Below are positions 7,429-15,424 of a DNA stretch of 44,846 bases, piece after piece. The first letter of the stretch is position 1. The number at the start of each line of letters is the position of its first letter. This DNA comes from DATHTK01 sp035463295. Lineage in GTDB: Bacteria; Actinomycetota; Rubrobacteria; Rubrobacterales; Rubrobacteraceae. Both the position numbers and the translations under genes were made by a program. Under the pieces are notes generated by a model, which searched no databases, was not told the origin of the DNA, and was given only the letters and a program-made list of their open reading frames with translations. The DNA is taken from assembly GCA_035463295.1 (NCBI GenBank), contig DATHTK010000078.1, positions 1 through 44,846 on the forward strand. Direction: 5' to 3'.

Positions 7429-8903
7429 GGCGCGCCCGCGATCACGCTCGCCGGGAAGGGAGCCCCCACCCGCAGCAACTCCAAGAGCGGCCCCGAGGTG
7501 AGGCCCAGAGAGAGCGAGACCAGCGCCAGGCCGAAGGCCGTCAGCTCCATGACGCCCGGCGTGGAGCGGGAGATCTTGCCCGCCGGCATGTTGAGGAGCG
7601 CGGGACCCAGGAAGCGGAAGAGGTAGCCCGCGGCGAGCAGGCCGCCGGCCAGTATGACGACCGCCAGCCACCACTGCCCGCTCTCGACGGCGGCCGTGAG
7701 CAGGAGCCACTTGGCCGTGAATCCGCCGCTGGGCGGCAGCCCCATGAGGGTGACGCCACCGACGCCGAGCGTGCCGATGGTGAGGGGCAGGTGCTGGCCG
7801 ATCCCGTCCATCCTCTCGATGTCGTCGTGCCCTATGGACCCGATGATCGTGCCGACGGCCATGAACATCGCGGCCTTGGCGCAGGCGTGCGAGAGGGCCT
7901 GGTAGATCCCGCCGCTCCACGCGTCGAACCCCCAGCCCGCCGTCGTCGCCAGCGAGAAGAGCAAGAAGAGATACCCGATCTGGGAGACGGAGGAGTAGGC
8001 CAGGAGCGGCTTGAGCCGCCGCTGGCGCAGCGCCAGTACGGAGCCCCACACGATCCCGACCGCCCCCAGAAGGCCGAGGAGCTGCCCCGCTACCGGCGCC
8101 AGGATGTCGGAGAAGGGCCCGAACCAGAGGCGCACGACCAGGTAGAAGGACGCCTTGGCCGTCAGCCCGGAGAGCAGCGCGGTGACCGGGATGGGAGAGC
8201 CGGCGTAGGCCGGGGGCAGCCAGAAGTGCAGCGGGAACAGCCCCGTCTTCAGGGCCAGGCCGGTGACCATGAGGGCGACGGCCGTCCACGCGGCCGGGCC
8301 GGGGGAGATCCTCTCTTCCAGGGTCTGGATATCGAGGGCTCCGAACGCCCCGAACAGGAGGGCTACGGCCAGCAGGTAGGCCAGCGAGCCCAGCAGCGAG
8401 ACGAGCAGGTAGCGCATCCCGGCGGTAACCGAGGAGAGGGTCCCTGCGAGCGTGATCAGGGCCGCGGCCGAGAGCCCGAGGAGCTCCAGTGCCACGTACA
8501 GGTTGAATATGTCGGCCGAGAGAAAGAGCGCGTTGAGCGCCCCCCAGAGGAACATCCACAACAGCCAGAACGAACGTCCGTCTTGCGCTCTCTTCGGGGC
8601 GGCGTAGTACGCGGCCGCGTAGACGCTGACCGCCAGCCCCACCACGGCGGTCATGACGAGCATGAAGGCGCTCAGGCCGTCAGCGTAGAGCTCGATGCCC
8701 AGAGGCGCGTCCCAACCCCCGAAGGCGTAGCCGACCGGGCCGTCGCGCAGGGTCAGCAGGACGACCCCTCCGACGGCGACGGGCGTCAGGACGGCCGTCG
8801 CCAGGCACACCCACACCACCGCCCGGCCCCTCAGGAGAAAGGCCAGGGTGGCCGCGACGAGCGGCAGAAAGGGGGGACCGACCATCCAGTCCGGGGAGAT
8901 CAT
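7425..8903 (-). CDS. mnhD: Na+/H+ antiporter subunit D
   Basis: A 492-aa Proton_antipo_M membrane protein and the standard MnhD/MrpD antiporter module. It contains IFNLYVALELLGLSAAALI (membrane Glu), GLALKTGLFPLHFWLPPAYA with the conserved Lys, SPIPVTALLSGLTAKASFYL and LLAYSSVSQIGYL. It starts at ATG 8903 in an ATGA overlap with mnhC and ends in a GTGA overlap with the next antiporter subunit, so translation is coupled along the operon. The expected role is cation export driven by proton influx for Na+ and pH homeostasis, as part of a single multi-subunit membrane complex. Confidence 0.9.
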   Translation of the reverse strand: MISPDWMVGPPFLPLVAATLAFLLRGRAVVWVCLATAVLTPVAVGGVVLLTLRDGPVGYAFGGWDAPLGIELYADGLSAFMLVMTAVVGLAVSVYAAAYYAAPKRAQDGRSFWLLWMFLWGALNALFLSADIFNLYVALELLGLSAAALITLAGTLSSVTAGMRYLLVSLLGSLAYLLAVALLFGAFGALDIQTLEERISPGPAAWTAVALMVTGLALKTGLFPLHFWLPPAYAGSPIPVTALLSGLTAKASFYLVVRLWFGPFSDILAPVAGQLLGLLGAVGIVWGSVLALRQRRLKPLLAYSSVSQIGYLFLLFSLATTAGWGFDAWSGGIYQALSHACAKAAMFMAVGTIIGSIGHDDIERMDGIGQHLPLTIGTLGVGGVTLMGLPPSGGFTAKWLLLTAAVESGQWWLAVVILAGGLLAAGYLFRFLGPALLNMPAGKISRSTPGVMELTAFGLALVSLSLGLTSGPLLELLRVGAPFPASVIAGAP

Positions 8904-9214
8904 GCGTCCTCCGGGTCGTCCTCGGGGAGATAGGGTCGGTCCGTCTGTTCGTGCACCCGGCGCGCCAGCGCGAGCGCGAAGGCGGTCGCGCTCACGGCCA
9001 CGACGATGCCGGTCAGCACCATCGCGTGGGGTACGGGGTCGGGGTCCGGACCCCCGCTGCGCCGCGCCAGGGCGGTCAGCAGCATGAAGACGCCGCTACC
9101 CAGGATGTTGAGGGCGAGTATCTTGCGCACGAGATGGCCGTGCACGAAGAGACCGTAGAGACACACGAGCACGATGCCCACGCCCGAGAGCAGGTACAGG
9201 GTGACCGCGTTCAT
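8900..9214 (-). CDS. mnhC: Na+/H+ antiporter subunit C (NuoK-like)
   Basis: A 104-aa protein with three membrane segments, homologous to NuoK of complex I. The frame starts MNAVTLYLLSGVGIVLVCLY, and the family-typical PHAMVLTGIVVAVSATAFAL segment is clear, followed by a charged C-terminal tail (DRPYLPEDDPEDA). The ATG at 9214 overlaps the TGA of the preceding fused subunit (ATGA), and its own TGA overlaps the mnhD ATG. The open frame continues upstream but only as a shadow of the neighbour. Confidence 0.9.
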   Translation of the reverse strand: MNAVTLYLLSGVGIVLVCLYGLFVHGHLVRKILALNILGSGVFMLLTALARRSGGPDPDPVPHAMVLTGIVVAVSATAFALALARRVHEQTDRPYLPEDDPEDA

Positions 9215-10167
9215 CGCTCGTCCTCCGGCGGCGCGGCGTAGAAGAGCGCCGCGAGGGTCAGCCCGATCGAGAGCGTCAGCACCGCTTCGACGAGCAGGAT
9301 CAGGCCGTAGGTCATCTGCGGCGGGTAGTCGAGAAAGACCCTCCCCGCGAGCAGCGCGGCCGCGCCGACCGCGATGAAGACGCCGAACCCCACGGCCAGA
9401 CCGAGTCTGAGTGCTCCGCCGTGGCCGGCGGGCAGATCCAGCATGTTCGCGAGCAGCAGCAGAACCCCGAGGGCGCCGAGCACCGCGCCGGCCTGGAACG
9501 CGCCCCCGGGCAGGGTCGTGCCCGCCCACAGCAGGTAGCATGTAACGAGCACCATGACCGGGGCCAGCAGGCGCACCAGCCCGGCGAGCACCGGCGCGCG
9601 GGCGGGACCGGGGTCCTCCTCCCGCCGGTAGCGCGGCAGGCGCAGCGCCCAGACGGCGACGATCGCGAGCAGCAGCACCCCAACCTCCAGCAGCGTGTCG
9701 TAGCTCCGGAAGTTGAGCAGCACCGCCGTAACAGGGTGGGAGACGCCGCTCCGGGGAATGGCCTCCCCGACCCGCTCGCCGAGCCCCACGGGCGGCTCCG
9801 GCAGGGAGAGAAGGGACCAGGCCAGGGCCAGCCCCAGCCCGAGCGTAGCCGGCGCGACCAGGGCCCGCGCGAGCTTCGAGCGCCGCTCCGCCGGCTCGCC
9901 GCGCTCGTCCGTCTCTTCGCTCCCCGAGGTGTTCAGGCGGCCGATGGTATTGAGAAAGAGCGCGCCCGTCAGTCCCGCTCCGATGGCGGCCTCGGCGAGG
10001 GCTATGTCCGGTGCTCCGAGGCGCACCCACGCCAGGGCGACCAGCAACCCGAACGAGATAAAGACGACGACGCCCGCAAAGAGCTCGCGGGCCGAGATCG
10101 CCCGCCACGCCAGGAGGGGCAGCGCGGCCGCCAGCAGGGCGTCGAAGAGGAATCCGGGCACCGTCAT
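9211..10167 (-). CDS. mnhB: fused MbhD (DUF4040)-MnhB subunit of Mrp antiporter
   Basis: A 318-aa membrane protein joining modules that are usually separate or are the C-terminus of MnhA. Residues ~1-85 (FDALLAAALPLLAWRAI, DIALAEAAIGAGLTGALFL) match the MbhD/DUF4040 domain. A middle part (~95-185, with SYDTLLEVGVLLLAIVAVWAL) resembles MbhE. Residues ~195-318 (VRLLAPVMVLVTCYLLWAGTT, LPGGAFQAGAVLGAL, YGLILLVEAVLTLSIGLTL) match MnhB. It therefore carries the C-terminal half of MnhA plus MnhB, while the MnhA antiporter half is supplied by separate subunits downstream. The ATG at 10167 overlaps the end of mnhG by 4 nt. Confidence 0.88.
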   Translation of the reverse strand: MTVPGFLFDALLAAALPLLAWRAISARELFAGVVVFISFGLLVALAWVRLGAPDIALAEAAIGAGLTGALFLNTIGRLNTSGSEETDERGEPAERRSKLARALVAPATLGLGLALAWSLLSLPEPPVGLGERVGEAIPRSGVSHPVTAVLLNFRSYDTLLEVGVLLLAIVAVWALRLPRYRREEDPGPARAPVLAGLVRLLAPVMVLVTCYLLWAGTTLPGGAFQAGAVLGALGVLLLLANMLDLPAGHGGALRLGLAVGFGVFIAVGAAALLAGRVFLDYPPQMTYGLILLVEAVLTLSIGLTLAALFYAAPPEDER

Positions 10168-10466
10168 GGCTTCTTCCAGGGACGGATGCCGCCGCGCAGA
10201 GCTTCGCCGGCCACCAGGTGGGCGGCCGTCGCCCCGGCGGCCAGCACGAGTAGCCAGATCAAGAACAGCTTCAGGACCACGTCCACGGACCCGGCCTGGA
10301 GCGAGAGCCCGAGCACGACGAACCCGAGCCCCGCGTTGTCCGCCTTGGTCAGGGCGTGCAGCCGCGTGTACACGTCGGGGAAGCGCAAGAGCCCCGCGGT
10401 GCCGGCCAGAAAGAAGAAGGCCCCGATGAGCACGAGGGCGGCGGAGACCCAGTCCACTACGCTCAA
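10164..10466 (-). CDS. mnhG: Na+/H+ antiporter subunit G
   Basis: A 100-aa protein with three membrane helices and the family core GAFFFLAGTAGLLRFPDVYTRLH followed by KADNAGLGFVVLGL. I place the start at TTG 10466: it forms a TTGA overlap with the mnhF stop and has GGAGG seven bases upstream, whereas the next candidate (GTG 10457) lacks this spacing. A longer frame upstream is a shadow of mnhF and mnhE. MnhG is a small core subunit of Mrp antiporters. Confidence 0.88.
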   Translation of the reverse strand: MSVVDWVSAALVLIGAFFFLAGTAGLLRFPDVYTRLHALTKADNAGLGFVVLGLSLQAGSVDVVLKLFLIWLLVLAAGATAAHLVAGEALRGGIRPWKKP

Positions 10467-10738
10467 CGGTCGTCCTCCGCGCCGGAGACGTCCCACGCGC
10501 GCCGGACGAAGGCCACCATCGCCACGGCGCTCAGCAGGGCGAGGACCAGCGCGACGTCCCTCAGAGAGGGCGCCGAGAGCGCCTGGGCCAGCAGCAGCAA
10601 CGTCGCCACGCCCGTGGTCCCGAAGAGCTGGGCGGAGAGCATCCGGTCGGCGGGCGTCGGGCCGCGCAGGACGCGTACCATCCCCACGAGGACGCTCAGC
10701 AGCAGAAAGGCGGCGACCCCGAGGTACAGCCCGGTCAA
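10463..10738 (-). CDS. mnhF: Na+/H+ antiporter subunit F
   Basis: A 91-aa three-helix protein with the conserved RVLRGPTPADRMLSAQLFGT motif of MnhF/MrpF, followed by VALVLALLSAVAMVAFVR. The start is TTG at 10738, overlapping the mnhE TGA, with AGGAGG seven bases upstream. The use of TTG in both mnhF and mnhG, each with a near-ideal ribosome site, may tune subunit ratios relative to the ATG-started subunits. Confidence 0.9.
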   Translation of the reverse strand: MTGLYLGVAAFLLLSVLVGMVRVLRGPTPADRMLSAQLFGTTGVATLLLLAQALSAPSLRDVALVLALLSAVAMVAFVRRAWDVSGAEDDR

Positions 10739-11295
10739 CCCGTGCCTCCTTCATCTTCGGGGAGCAGCTCCAACCCGAAGAGCGCGGCGACCCGGCGCTC
10801 CAGCTCGCGCAGGTTGTCCAGCACCTCGGGCCCCTGGGTGAGGGTGTGTACCCGCAAGTCCCGGCCCTCCAGTACGGCGCTGAGCGTCCCCGGAAGCAGG
10901 CTGATAGTGTCGGCCATAAAGACGCGCGCGGGGCTCTCCGGCAGCCGGAGCTTGTAGTCGAGCAGGGTTGGCTGCAGCGGCAGGCGGGGATCTAGAGCGC
11001 GCAGCGCCACGTCGAGGCCGCCGACGAGCGACTGGTACACGAAGAAGGGGACGAACCGCAGGACCCCGCCCGGCGTCCAGCGCCAGCCGCCGGGCGACAG
11101 AAGGAGGCTCGCCGCGGTGGCGCCGACGATAGCGGGCGCCCCGACCAGCCAGCTACCGGCGTCGCCACCGACCAGCGCCCACCATAGCAGCGCCAGCAGC
11201 GCGCCTCGTAACACGGCCCGGCGCGCCAGCGTAGCCGGGGAGGCGGCGTCTCCTCGCCTCGTTCGCATGCGCCCTGTGGATACCCCCTCTCTCAC
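10735..11295 (-). CDS. mnhE: Na+/H+ antiporter subunit E
   Basis: The first gene of the antiporter operon (up to 186 aa). Two N-terminal membrane segments (VLRGALLALLWWALVGG, WLVGAPAIVGATAASLLL) are followed by the family signature FVPFFVYQSLVGGLDVALRAL, then SLLPGTLSAVLEGRDLRVH and a cytoplasmic tail (DNLRELERRVAALFGLELLPEDE), all typical of MnhE. The start is uncertain: GTG 11295 opens the frame, while ATG 11268 (residue 10) also fits the family's usual N-terminus, and neither has a strong Shine-Dalgarno. It is preceded by a long untranslated stretch with a strong hairpin. Confidence 0.86.
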   Translation of the reverse strand: MREGVSTGRMRTRRGDAASPATLARRAVLRGALLALLWWALVGGDAGSWLVGAPAIVGATAASLLLSPGGWRWTPGGVLRFVPFFVYQSLVGGLDVALRALDPRLPLQPTLLDYKLRLPESPARVFMADTISLLPGTLSAVLEGRDLRVHTLTQGPEVLDNLRELERRVAALFGLELLPEDEGGTG

Positions 11296-11663
11296 CTTCT
11301 ATGAACGCCAATCCATCGCCCAGAGGCGTCACCGTTGACCGGGGGCGGCTCCGAAAACAGAGTCCGCCCCGGTAGTTGCGCCTGCGTTGCGAGCGACCAA
11401 TGCTGATACGGTCGGACCACGTTGCACGGAGACTCTGGATCTGCCCGTTCTCCTGCGTTCCGCGCGTGGTCCTTCACCTAGATAGTCTTTGTTTCGAGTA
11501 TGTGATGAGCATTTGGCCGCGATGAGAGTATTCACAGAATGTCGTTCGTGACCGCCGCGTATTGCAGGGACAGCGGCTTGCAGACTCCGGACTCTCTGAC
11601 CGAGTGACCGAACGCCAGAGATCACCGAGCGTTGTTAAGGTTCTTGAAATGCGCTCTGAGAGG
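11296..11663. other. intergenic region between mnhE and the RodZ-like gene
   Basis: This divergent gap holds no convincing gene. The open frames in it are short, composition-driven and lack ribosome sites. It contains a strong hairpin at 11339-11372, with arms CCGGGGGCGG/CCGCCCCGG plus CTC/GAG and an 8-nt A-rich loop, in what would be the mnhE 5' leader. It also holds a second copy of the shared 16-mer at 11522-11537. The hairpin has no U-tract on either strand. Confidence 0.5.
11522..11537 (-). promoter_or_regulatory. 16-mer shared with the region upstream of the 32-aa peptide gene (copy 2)
   Basis: CTGTGAATACTCTCAT on the minus strand, about 227 bases upstream of the mnhE GTG. It differs at one base from the copy at 4121-4136. 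Both copies point toward the minus-strand genes they precede. Confidence 0.4.
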
Positions 11664-11693
11664 TTGGGGGCCGTCGCGCTCCGGGGTTATGAT
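11664..11693 (+). promoter_or_regulatory. candidate promoter of the RodZ-like gene
   Basis: TTGGGG at 11664-11669 and TATGAT at 11688-11693 are separated by 18 bases. The -10 is a good sigma-70-type match and the -35 is moderate. Transcription would begin near 11700, leaving a leader of roughly 40 nt before the chosen ATG. Confidence 0.4.
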
Positions 11694-11742
11694 GAGCGGG
11701 CATCGAGGTACCTGTGGAGGCGATCTTCTGACTCAATGGGAC

Positions 11743-12762
11743 ATGAGCGGCGGGGGTAGTGACACGCACCCGGGGCTCAAGATTGGTCGGGCCCTGGCGC
11801 GCGCCCGCAGGGAGCGCGGTCTCTCCCTCGAAGAGGTCGAGGAGGCGACGAAGATCCGCGCCGCCTACCTCAGGGAGCTGGAGCGGGGGAACTTCGACAT
11901 GATGCCAGCCGTGTATGTTCAGGGCTCCCTGAAGACCTACGCCAACTGCCTTCACTTGGACGGTGACGTCCTCGTCCGGGAGCTCAAGCGCTGGCGAGCC
12001 GCCGCGGAGGAGCCGCGAGACCCGGTGGGCGCCGGGCCTCAGGAGAATGATCCTGTCGACCGCCGGGCGGCCGTCATCGGTGGAGCGGCCGGAAGCCCGG
12101 AGGACCCGGTCGAGGATCGAGAGGCTCCCGGATCCAGGGCGCTCCCCGCGAGCATCTACGGCTACCTGGTCCTCGGTTTCGCTGCGCTCGTGGTCCTGGC
12201 CCTGGTCGCGGCGGTCCTCGTCTCGACCCTCGCGTGGGAGGAGGAGCCGGGGGTCTCCAAAGTACACGAGCCACTGATCGCGCGGGCACCAGAAGCCTCT
12301 CTCGTCGCGGAGGAAGAGCCCGACGCCCCCCCGACCCGGCAGGAAGACGCCCGCGCTCAGGACGACGAAGATGACGGCCCTGACGATAGCGACTCCCGCT
12401 CCACCTCCCCGGTGGCGAGGGGGGGAGGGGACGAGAGTGCCGCATCGCCGACCGCTCGGGTCCGCGTCGCCCCGGCTCGAGACGCGAGCGCGCCTCGGCG
12501 GGCGCAGGCGGAGCCCCCGACGGCGCGAATCCCTCCCGAGAGGGCTCTCGCTCCCGCGCCGCGCGACAGCGCCGGAACGGCATCCGCTCCCTCCTCGAGC
12601 CCGGCAGCAGGAGCTCCCCAGGGCGGCGCGGTCCAGGGGATTGACGACCCCGGGCCGGTACAGATCACCAGCACACCCCGTGACGACGGCTTCGAGGTTC
12701 GTATAGAGGTCGGCGGAGAGAACCCCGTCCAGATCAGTGGTCACCCGACCGGTGTCCGCTGA
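11743..12762 (+). CDS. RodZ-like helix-turn-helix protein with a membrane anchor
   Basis: A 339-aa protein. Residues ~8-75 form an HTH_25/Xre-type domain (GLKIGRALARARRERGLSL, EVEEATKIRAAYLRELERG, MMPAVYVQGSLKTYANCL), as in RodZ/YmfM proteins that link MreB-type cytoskeleton and cell-wall synthesis. A single transmembrane segment follows (~142-166, YGYLVLGFAALVVLALVAAVL). The remainder is a long low-complexity external region rich in Asp/Glu, Pro, Ala and Ser, ending in a short beta-like tail (GFEVRIEVGG). The start is uncertain: ATG 11743 precedes the domain directly, and in-frame ATGs lie further upstream at about 11692-11695. It is convergent with cimA, 13 bases apart. Confidence 0.75.
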   Translation: MSGGGSDTHPGLKIGRALARARRERGLSLEEVEEATKIRAAYLRELERGNFDMMPAVYVQGSLKTYANCLHLDGDVLVRELKRWRAAAEEPRDPVGAGPQENDPVDRRAAVIGGAAGSPEDPVEDREAPGSRALPASIYGYLVLGFAALVVLALVAAVLVSTLAWEEEPGVSKVHEPLIARAPEASLVAEEEPDAPPTRQEDARAQDDEDDGPDDSDSRSTSPVARGGGDESAASPTARVRVAPARDASAPRRAQAEPPTARIPPERALAPAPRDSAGTASAPSSSPAAGAPQGGAVQGIDDPGPVQITSTPRDDGFEVRIEVGGENPVQISGHPTGVR

Positions 12763-12775
12763 CCGGCGAGAAGGG

Positions 12776-14344
12776 CTACGAGTCTTTCATCCTCCCGTTC
12801 ACGCCGTACTCCAGCCCGTCCACGAGCGCCTGCCACGAGGCCTCGATGATGTTCTCCCCGACCCCGACGGCGCCCCAGAGCCGCTTACCGTCGGTCGAGT
12901 CTATGAGGACGCGGGTCGTGGCCGCCGTTGCCCGATGCTCGTCGAGGATACGCACCTTGTAGTTCGAGAGGTGTATCTCCTTGAGCTCCGGGTAGTGCGG
13001 CTCTATGGCCCTCCTGAGCGCCCTGTCCAGCGCGTTCACCGGGCCGTTCCCCTCGGCGGTCGAGATCACACGCTCTCCCTTTACGAAGAGCTTGATGGTC
13101 GCCTCGACCGTCGTCTCCCCGTCAGCCCGCTTTTCGGAGATGATCCTGAAGCTCTCGAGCTCGAAGAGCGGCCTCGCCTCGCCGGTGGTCCGCCCGATGA
13201 GGAGCGCCAGCGACGCGTCCGCCGCCTCGTAGTGGTAGCCGTCGTACTCTTTCTGCTTTATCGCCGAGAGGACGGCCGTCACGTCCCCGGGCTCCAGCCC
13301 GAGTTCCTCGGCCTTGGCCCGGATGGAGTTCTTCCCCGAGAGCTCCCCGACCGGCGTCCTGCGGACGTTGCCGACCAGCTCCGGAGCGACGTGCTCGTAG
13401 GTCCGGGGATCCTTTGAAATACCGTCCACGTGCAGCCCGCCCTTGTGCGCGAAGGCGCTCCGCCCGACGTAGGGGCGGTGGCTGTCAGGCGTCAGGTTCA
13501 TGAGCTCGGCGACGTAGTTGGAGGTCTCGGTGAGCTTCTTCAAGCGGTCGTCGTCCATCATCCTCAGGCCCATCTTGAGCTGCAGGTTGGCGATGGTGGT
13601 GACGAGGTCGCAGTTGCCGGTGCGCTCCCCGACGCCGTTTATGGTGCCCTGCACGTGCGTCGCTCCGGCCTCGACCGCCGCCAGAGCGTTCGCCACCCCG
13701 CACCCGGCGTCGTTGTGAGTGTGGATGCCCACCTTTACCTCCGGATACCCCGAGAACTCGCGCACCACCCGCGCGACCACGGCCTTGAGCTCCGTCGGTA
13801 GCGTCCCGCCGTTGGTGTCGCAGAGTACGAGGGTCGTCGCCCCCGCCTCAGCCGCCGCCCGCAGGACCGCTAGAGCGTAGTCCGGGTCTTCCCGGAAGCC
13901 GTCAAAGAAGTGCTCGGCGTCGAAGATCACCTCTTTGCCCGCCTCCGCTAGATACGCGACCGTGTCCTTTACGCTCTCGAGGTTCTCCTCCGGCGTAGTC
14001 CTCAGGACCCTCTCGACGTGTAGCCCCCAGCTCTTGGCCACGATGCACGCGACCGGCGCCGAGAGCCGGGTGAGACAGATGACCGCAGGGTCCTCGGCCG
14101 CCCTACCCCCCGGACGCCGCGCCCGCGTGAACGCCACGAGCCGTGCACACTCCAGCTCCGATGCGTCGAAGCCCTCGAAGAACTCCAGATCCTTCGGGTT
14201 CGACGCCGGAAAGCCCGCCTCGATGTAGTTCAAGCCTAGACTATCCAGCTCGCGTGCTATGCGGGCCTTATCTTCGGCGGTGAGGCTGACGCCCTCCCGC
14301 TGGGTCCCGTCGCGCAGGGTGGTGTCGAAGAGTTCTATGCTCAT
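12776..14344 (-). CDS. cimA: citramalate synthase
   Basis: A 522-aa DRE-TIM metallolyase that condenses pyruvate with acetyl-CoA to (R)-citramalate, giving 2-oxobutyrate for isoleucine without threonine deamination. Visible motifs are DTTLRDGTQREGVSL, YIEAGFPASNPKD, LCDTNGGTLP and GIHTHNDAGCGVANALAAVE (metal-binding HTHND), GTINGVGERTGNCDL, AFAHKGGLHVDGISK and a C-terminal allosteric LeuA-type dimer domain. The REGVSL and CDTNGGTLP forms favour CimA over isopropylmalate synthase. The ATG at 14344 overlaps the leuB stop (ATGA). It is the last gene of the leu operon, placing isoleucine precursor supply under the same control as leucine synthesis. Confidence 0.9.
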   Translation of the reverse strand: MSIELFDTTLRDGTQREGVSLTAEDKARIARELDSLGLNYIEAGFPASNPKDLEFFEGFDASELECARLVAFTRARRPGGRAAEDPAVICLTRLSAPVACIVAKSWGLHVERVLRTTPEENLESVKDTVAYLAEAGKEVIFDAEHFFDGFREDPDYALAVLRAAAEAGATTLVLCDTNGGTLPTELKAVVARVVREFSGYPEVKVGIHTHNDAGCGVANALAAVEAGATHVQGTINGVGERTGNCDLVTTIANLQLKMGLRMMDDDRLKKLTETSNYVAELMNLTPDSHRPYVGRSAFAHKGGLHVDGISKDPRTYEHVAPELVGNVRRTPVGELSGKNSIRAKAEELGLEPGDVTAVLSAIKQKEYDGYHYEAADASLALLIGRTTGEARPLFELESFRIISEKRADGETTVEATIKLFVKGERVISTAEGNGPVNALDRALRRAIEPHYPELKEIHLSNYKVRILDEHRATAATTRVLIDSTDGKRLWGAVGVGENIIEASWQALVDGLEYGVNGRMKDS

Positions 14345-15414
14345 ATCACGCCTTCTCCTGCCGCGACCCACTTGCTCACGGCTTCGGTTACCTGTTGCGT
14401 TGTCTTCTCGCCGCCCAGGTCGGGGGTGAGGTAGTGCGCTTCGAGGGCGACGGAGACGCCCTGTTCTATGGCTCCGGCCACGTCGGGGCGGCCCAGGGAG
14501 TGGCGGAACATCATCGCGGCCGAGAGGATGGTTGCGTAGGGGTTCGCGGAGCCTTCCCCCGCGATATCCGGGGCGGAGCCGTGGACCGGTTCGTAGATGC
14601 CGGGGGTACCGGGCTCGCCGAGCGAGGCGCTCGGGAGCATCCCCATCGAGCCGGGGAGCATCGCCGCTTCGTCGGAGAGGATATCGCCGAAGAGGTTCTC
14701 GGTGACCATAACGTCGAACCTCCGGGGGTCCCGGATCAGGAACATCGCCGCGGCGTCGACGAGGACGTGGTCCAGGGCCACGTTCGGGTACTCGCCCCGG
14801 ATGTCCTCGATAACGCTCCTCCAAAGCCGGCTCGTCGCCATCACGTTCGCCTTGTCCACGGAGGTGAGGCGGCCGCGTCTGCCCTCCGCCGCCTCGAAGG
14901 CGACCCGCGCGACCCGCTCGACCTCCTCGCGGGTGTAGACGGAGAGGTCGCTCGCCCGCTCCTTGCCCTCCTCCTTGGCGCCGAAGTACGCCCCGCCCGT
15001 CAGCTCGCGGACGATGAGGATGTCCACTCCCTCGAGGACCTCTTCCTTGAGCGTCGAGGCGGAGACGAGGGACGGTACCGGAGCGACGGGACGCAGATTG
15101 GCGAACGCCCCGAGGGACTTGCGGAGCTTGAGGAGGCCGGCCTCGGGGCGTAGCGAAGCCGTGCCGCGGTCGAAGTCCGGGTGGCCGACGGCGCCGAGCA
15201 GCACCGAGTCGGAGGACTTCGCCCGCTCCAGCGTCTCGTCGGAGACGGGCACGCCCTCTTCGCGGATGGCGGCGGCCCCGATGAGACGCTCCTCGTAAGT
15301 GAGCTTCACGCCGAAGTGCTCGGCCGCTACGTCCATCACGGCGCGCGCGGAGTCGACGACCTCCGGCCCGATGCCATCGCCGGGGAGCAGCAGTATGTGG
15401 AACGAGTCGCGCAT
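14341..15414 (-). CDS. leuB: 3-isopropylmalate dehydrogenase
   Basis: A 357-aa NAD-dependent beta-decarboxylating dehydrogenase of leucine synthesis, which may also act on methylmalate in the citramalate route. Motifs are LLPGDGIGPEVVDSA, LLKLRKSLGAFANLRP, LTGGAYFG, LTSVDKANVMATSRLW and the family signature VTENLFGDILSDEAAMLPGS. I choose ATG 15414 because AGGAGG lies six bases upstream; the frame also runs back to 15456 without a comparable site. It lies 10 bases after the protease-like gene and overlaps cimA by 4 nt. Confidence 0.95.
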   Translation of the reverse strand: MRDSFHILLLPGDGIGPEVVDSARAVMDVAAEHFGVKLTYEERLIGAAAIREEGVPVSDETLERAKSSDSVLLGAVGHPDFDRGTASLRPEAGLLKLRKSLGAFANLRPVAPVPSLVSASTLKEEVLEGVDILIVRELTGGAYFGAKEEGKERASDLSVYTREEVERVARVAFEAAEGRRGRLTSVDKANVMATSRLWRSVIEDIRGEYPNVALDHVLVDAAAMFLIRDPRRFDVMVTENLFGDILSDEAAMLPGSMGMLPSASLGEPGTPGIYEPVHGSAPDIAGEGSANPYATILSAAMMFRHSLGRPDVAGAIEQGVSVALEAHYLTPDLGGEKTTQQVTEAVSKWVAAGEGVI

Positions 15415-15424
15415 CTCTATCCTC

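Noticed and set aside
9421..10995. Long plus-strand open frame opposite mnhB-mnhG
   Set aside because: Opposes a packed and fully assigned operon; composition is Arg/Gln-rich without motifs.
11329..11625. 98-codon minus-strand frame upstream of mnhE
   Set aside because: No ribosome site, no domain, and overlaps a strong hairpin; more likely untranslated leader.
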